DNA of 64,000 nucleotides from UBA8199 sp964507045 (GTDB lineage: Bacteria > Verrucomicrobiota > Verrucomicrobiia > Limisphaerales > UBA8199). The position numbers were made by a program, and so were the translations under genes. The notes under the pieces were generated by a model. It was not told where the DNA came from and did no database searches. It saw only the letters and a program-made list of their open reading frames with translations. This document shows positions 60,912 to 64,000 of the stretch, in pieces. Each line of letters opens with the position of its first letter. The first letter of the stretch is position 1. The stretch lies in contig CAZDOO010000013.1 of the NCBI GenBank assembly GCA_964507045.1, positions 16,991 to 80,990 on the forward strand, in the 5' to 3' direction.

Positions 60912-61859
60912 CTAGGAGCAATTCCTTTGCCCGGCACAATTCCCCATCCGCTCCAGATCTCGCAATTGCCTCAGGACGGCCTCTACCGGCAGCCGGCTCA
61001 GGCCCTCGGGATGGCGGAGCACAAGCACCTTCTCACTCGGCGGCCGCCAGATTTCCACTGCGGTCTCCCCCCACAAGACCACCCCCGGCAGCCCCACCGC
61101 CGCCGCGAGGTGCGAGATGCCCGAATCATGGCCAATGAACGCGCGACACCCCGCCAACCGCTGCGCCAGTTCCGCCAGCGGGAGACTTTGGGCCACACGC
61201 GTGCGCGCGGGAGGCAGCTCGCCAGCCAGCCGCTGCAACCGGTCGCCCTCGGCTTCGCCGCCCACGAGCAGCAGGTCGAAGTCGGTAGAATTCGCCAGAG
61301 ATTGCAGCAACTCGGCCCATTTGGCTTCGGGCCAGTTCTTGCGCTCGCTGCCGCTGCCGGGATGGAGGGCCAGGGCGCCGAGAGCCGAGGGGCAAGGCCC
61401 GAACGACAGGCGGGGAACCGTGTCGGCATCGAAAATGGCGAGACGTTCGAGCGGCTGAAGATACACTTTGGCAGCGTGAAGCCCGGCTTTCTCATCGGCC
61501 CGGTGCGGTCCGGTGATAAACTCGGCACCCGTGCACAGTCCGACATTGGTCCTGAAAATGCCATCCGGATCGTACAAGTAGGAAACGATCACGTCGAACT
61601 CGGAGAAGTAATCTGCGAGGTCCGGTGACAATTGGCCTCCGCGGGCGAAGAAGCCGGCGAGCGCGCGCGCTTCGATAGACTGGACCCGATTGACCAAACC
61701 ACCGGCCAGGGCCAGTTGGGCGATATGCGGATAGCCCAGGACTTCCAGGTGCACCGCCGGAAACTGCCGCCGCAGAGAGGCGATCGCCGGCAGGGTGAGA
61801 ATGAAATCACCGATCGCCCCGCCACGGATCACCAGCATCTTGCCCTGCAAGGAGTTCAT
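60912..61859 (-). CDS. GT9-family glycosyltransferase (heptosyltransferase-like)
   Basis: About 315 residues from ATG 61859. LVIRGGAIGDFILTLPAIAS is the GT9 opening, and ALHPGSGSERKNWPEAKWAE and RAFIGHDSGISHLAAAVGLP are the donor-site motifs with the GHDSG signature. Such enzymes extend LPS core or similar glycans with heptose or related sugars. It lies 22 bp after a membrane-protein gene on the same strand. Confidence 0.9.
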   Translation of the reverse strand: MNSLQGKMLVIRGGAIGDFILTLPAIASLRRQFPAVHLEVLGYPHIAQLALAGGLVNRVQSIEARALAGFFARGGQLSPDLADYFSEFDVIVSYLYDPDGIFRTNVGLCTGAEFITGPHRADEKAGLHAAKVYLQPLERLAIFDADTVPRLSFGPCPSALGALALHPGSGSERKNWPEAKWAELLQSLANSTDFDLLLVGGEAEGDRLQRLAGELPPARTRVAQSLPLAELAQRLAGCRAFIGHDSGISHLAAAVGLPGVVLWGETAVEIWRPPSEKVLVLRHPEGLSRLPVEAVLRQLRDLERMGNCAGQRNCS

Positions 61860-61881
61860 GCGGGCGCTTCTTGCGGCCAAG

Positions 61882-62445
61882 CTATGTCGCCGACCTGAAC
61901 ACCGTCAGCCCCAGCGCCACCACGAACAAGCCGAACGCCAGGCGCAGGCCGCAACCCACCTTTATGCGCGTCTCATTGGCCGTGCCCCAAGCCAGGAAAT
62001 CCCGCAGACGCCACGGGGATACAGTCAGCCAGATGCCCGCCACCACCAACACATACGCCCACGTCTGAATCACCAGCACCCAGTGCGTCTGCGACAGCGC
62101 GGGACGGCCCGTATCCACCATCAGTTTGGCCAGCAACAGCAGGACGACCGCCAGCCCGCGCACTGCCAGAAAATCCTGCACGAAGATGCAGGTGCCCAGA
62201 CCCACGGCGGCAAACCCGGCCAACAAGTGGGTCTTGTACTGCGAGAAATCGGCGATGGACTCCAGGCTCAGATTCCACAGGAACCAAATCGTGCCCAATA
62301 CCATCAAGGCGATGCCCCACGGCAGGGAGCGCGGGAACTTCCGGACCGCCGCGGCGAATGCGGCGGGCCGGACCATGCCGTAGATTTGCGGCAGACCCAC
62401 ACCCAGGCCAAGCAGGATGCTTAAAGTGGAAAGCTTCAATGTCAT
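61882..62445 (-). CDS. Hypothetical polytopic membrane protein
   Basis: About 187 residues from ATG 62445. Roughly five hydrophobic helices (STLSILLGLGVGLPQIYGMV, GIALMVLGTIWFLWNLSLES, VVLLLLAKLMVDTGRPALSQ region, LVIQTWAYVLVVAGIWLTVS, LRLAFGLFVVALGLTVF). No family motif is recognised. It is on the same strand as, and between, miaB and the GT9 gene. Confidence 0.75.
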   Translation of the reverse strand: MTLKLSTLSILLGLGVGLPQIYGMVRPAAFAAAVRKFPRSLPWGIALMVLGTIWFLWNLSLESIADFSQYKTHLLAGFAAVGLGTCIFVQDFLAVRGLAVVLLLLAKLMVDTGRPALSQTHWVLVIQTWAYVLVVAGIWLTVSPWRLRDFLAWGTANETRIKVGCGLRLAFGLFVVALGLTVFRSAT

Positions 62446-62519
62446 TTCAGTAATCGCAGGCGGGAGGATGGAAGATCGAAGGAACTGACGCAAGCCGCGA
62501 TGTTCCCCGGCAACCGATC

Positions 62520-63869
62520 TTACCGCGCTTCATCCACTGCCCCGTAGAGCGTGAACGTGCCGGCGCGACTGATGTTCACGTCCACGAGCTGGCCGCAGTG
62601 ACGCGCCGCGTCATCCACCACGACGATCTTGTTGCAGCGCGTCCGGCCCGTCATGCGCGAAGGGTTCTTCTTGCTCGGCCCCTCGACCAGAATCTGCACC
62701 CGCCGGCCCACGAACTTCTGGTGCTGGCGCGCGCCCGACTCATTCACCGCCGCCAGCAGGCGCTCGTTGCGCTCTTCCTTCACCGCCTGGCCCACCTGCC
62801 CCGGCATGTCCGCCGCCGGCGTGTCCCGCCGCGGTGAATACTTAAAGACGAAGGCCTGGTCGAACCCGACTTCACGCACGATCGAGAGCGTCTGCTCAAA
62901 GTCCTCTTCCGTCTCGCCCGGGAACCCGGCAATGAAATCCGTGCTGACACCGATGCCCGGCTTCACGTGGCGCAGCTTCTCGATGATGCCCAGGAACCGT
63001 TCGCGCGTGTAGCCGCGGTGCATCAGCTTCAACACCCGGTCGCTGCCGCTTTGAACCGGGATATGCGCGCTTTCGGCCAGTTTGCCGAGGCGCCCATAGG
63101 CCTCGACCAGGTCGTCGCCGTAGCCCTTCGGGTGCGGCGAGGTGAAGCGGATGCGTTCCAGTCCCTCAACGGCAGCCACCGCCTCGAGCAGTTGCACAAA
63201 CGGCGACTTGCCCTCCCGCACCGCCATCGCGCCCCGCCCGTAGCTCGTGACGATCTGCCCCAGCAGGGTGATCTCCCTCACGCCCTGCGCCACCAGCTCG
63301 CGGCACTCGGCCACTATGTCCGGAATCGTCCGGCTGCGCTCCTCCCCGCGGGTGTAGGGCACAATGCAGAACGTGCAATACTGGTTGCACCCCTGCATGA
63401 TGTTCACAAACGCGGTGACGGATTTCCGGCCCTTGCCGTCGAGCAGATGCTCCCGAATGGCCCCCTCGCTCCCCGGCTCTTCCGCCACCTCCACCACCTG
63501 GCCGCGCTTCCCGGACAAGACCTCATCCAGATACTCCGCTGTGCGATGGGCCTTCTGCGTGCCCACCACCAGGTCCACGTCCGGCAGCCGGTCAATCAGC
63601 TCCCGGCCCCGGCTCTGGGCGACGCAGCCCATAAACCCGAGCACCACGTTGGGCCGGCGGCGGCGCGTCTCGGCCACCAGGTTCTCCATCTTGCGCAGCG
63701 CCTTCTGCTCGGCCTGATCCCGCACGCTGCACGTGTTGAGCAGGATGACGTCGGCGGCAGCCTCGCTCGCCGCGAGGGAATAGCCCTTGGCCACGAGCTG
63801 CGCGGCAACCGCCTCGCTGTCGCGCTCGTTCATCTGGCACCCGTAAGTCTTGATATAAACACTCGGCAT
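62520..63869 (-). CDS. miaB: tRNA-2-methylthio-N6-dimethylallyladenosine synthase
   Basis: 449 residues. An N-terminal UPF0004 domain with three Cys that hold the second cluster (TYGCQMNERDSE, LLNTCSVRDQAEQKAL, VLGFMGCVAQSRG), a radical SAM CxxxCxxC (MQGCNQYCTFCIVPYTRGEE), HIPVQSGSDRVLKLMHRGYT, and a C-terminal TRAM domain. Pattern and length match MiaB, which adds a methylthio group at A37 of tRNAs reading U-starting codons. It is probably the first gene of the small minus-strand operon with the GT9 gene. Confidence 0.95.
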   Translation of the reverse strand: MPSVYIKTYGCQMNERDSEAVAAQLVAKGYSLAASEAAADVILLNTCSVRDQAEQKALRKMENLVAETRRRRPNVVLGFMGCVAQSRGRELIDRLPDVDLVVGTQKAHRTAEYLDEVLSGKRGQVVEVAEEPGSEGAIREHLLDGKGRKSVTAFVNIMQGCNQYCTFCIVPYTRGEERSRTIPDIVAECRELVAQGVREITLLGQIVTSYGRGAMAVREGKSPFVQLLEAVAAVEGLERIRFTSPHPKGYGDDLVEAYGRLGKLAESAHIPVQSGSDRVLKLMHRGYTRERFLGIIEKLRHVKPGIGVSTDFIAGFPGETEEDFEQTLSIVREVGFDQAFVFKYSPRRDTPAADMPGQVGQAVKEERNERLLAAVNESGARQHQKFVGRRVQILVEGPSKKNPSRMTGRTRCNKIVVVDDAARHCGQLVDVNISRAGTFTLYGAVDEAR

Positions 63870-64000
63870 GTGCGCTAAGAGCAGTCTTCCAAGCTACGTT
63901 ACCCCCAAGGGGTTGAAAAGGTGGAAGTAGGCCGGCGTGTCGCGGCGCGGGTGTGATTAAAAGTGGTGAGTCAGTTCCAGAGGGTGAGCCACTGACCGTT
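63870..64000. other. Upstream region of miaB, no feature seen
   Basis: The last 131 bases hold the likely miaB promoter and the edge of the neighbouring sequence. No gene or clear motif is supported. Confidence 0.4.

Overview
The window looks like a GC-rich chromosome segment from a member of the Verrucomicrobiota, probably a Pedosphaera/Limisphaerales-like lineage. Supporting signs are the dense exported S1 sulfatases, the 'FTLIELLVVIAIIAILAALL' prepilin leader, autotransporter-type beta-strand repeats, LamG and polymorphic outer-membrane repeats, the DUF2339/DUF3999 pair, and an McsAB-ClpC module in a bacterium that also encodes Lnt and an outer-membrane barrel. The assignment is by family content only, not by a marker-gene tree.

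Region by region: 1-12.6 kb (minus strand) is a sulfated-glycan locus with four sulfatases (one cut by the window edge, one fused to a GH43-like domain), a pseudopilin and a large autotransporter-repeat protein. 13.3-19.6 kb (minus) is a second degradation operon: heparinase II/III-type lyase, a predicted six-hairpin glycosidase-like protein and a Tat-exported beta-propeller. 19.7-23.6 kb (plus) is a zinc/metal uptake cluster with a His-rich small membrane protein, an outer-membrane barrel, a TroA-like binding protein and an ABC-3 permease, but no ATPase. A tRNA-Glu(UUC) and a large hairpin follow. 24.1-36.0 kb (plus) holds ilvE, mcsA-mcsB-clpC, a TrmA/RumA-type RNA methyltransferase, a DUF2723/TPR membrane protein, a GT4 glycosyltransferase and a MraY/WecA-family enzyme. 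A ClC channel (minus) and lnt (plus) diverge at 38.3 kb. 40.3-53.5 kb is accessory and repeat-rich: a DUF4143 ATPase, a LamG protein, DUF3999/DUF2339, a Cys/Asn/Gly-rich repeat protein, VapBC, gene relics and dispersed repeats. 53.5-64 kb is mostly housekeeping: AmrS-like radical SAM enzyme, gltA-sucC-sucD, a YggT-like protein, a REC-histidine kinase, GT9, a membrane protein and miaB.

The most unusual material is structural. (i) Three very large intergenic hairpins (39-, 34- and 47-bp arms) have arms built from 11-bp tandem units. (ii) A palindromic element sits in frame inside lnt. (iii) An identical 23-bp sequence containing a TACCC-N8-GGGTA dyad lies upstream of two neighbouring genes, whose products also share a domain of about 230 residues. 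(iv) Four secreted proteins end in a similar short C-terminal module. (v) A 100-bp repeat and several gene relics cluster at 43-54 kb. Together, the glycan loci suggest a specialist in sulfated, uronate-containing polysaccharides; that is inference. Shine-Dalgarno sequences are weak or absent at many starts, so start choices rest mainly on signal peptides and gene overlaps.
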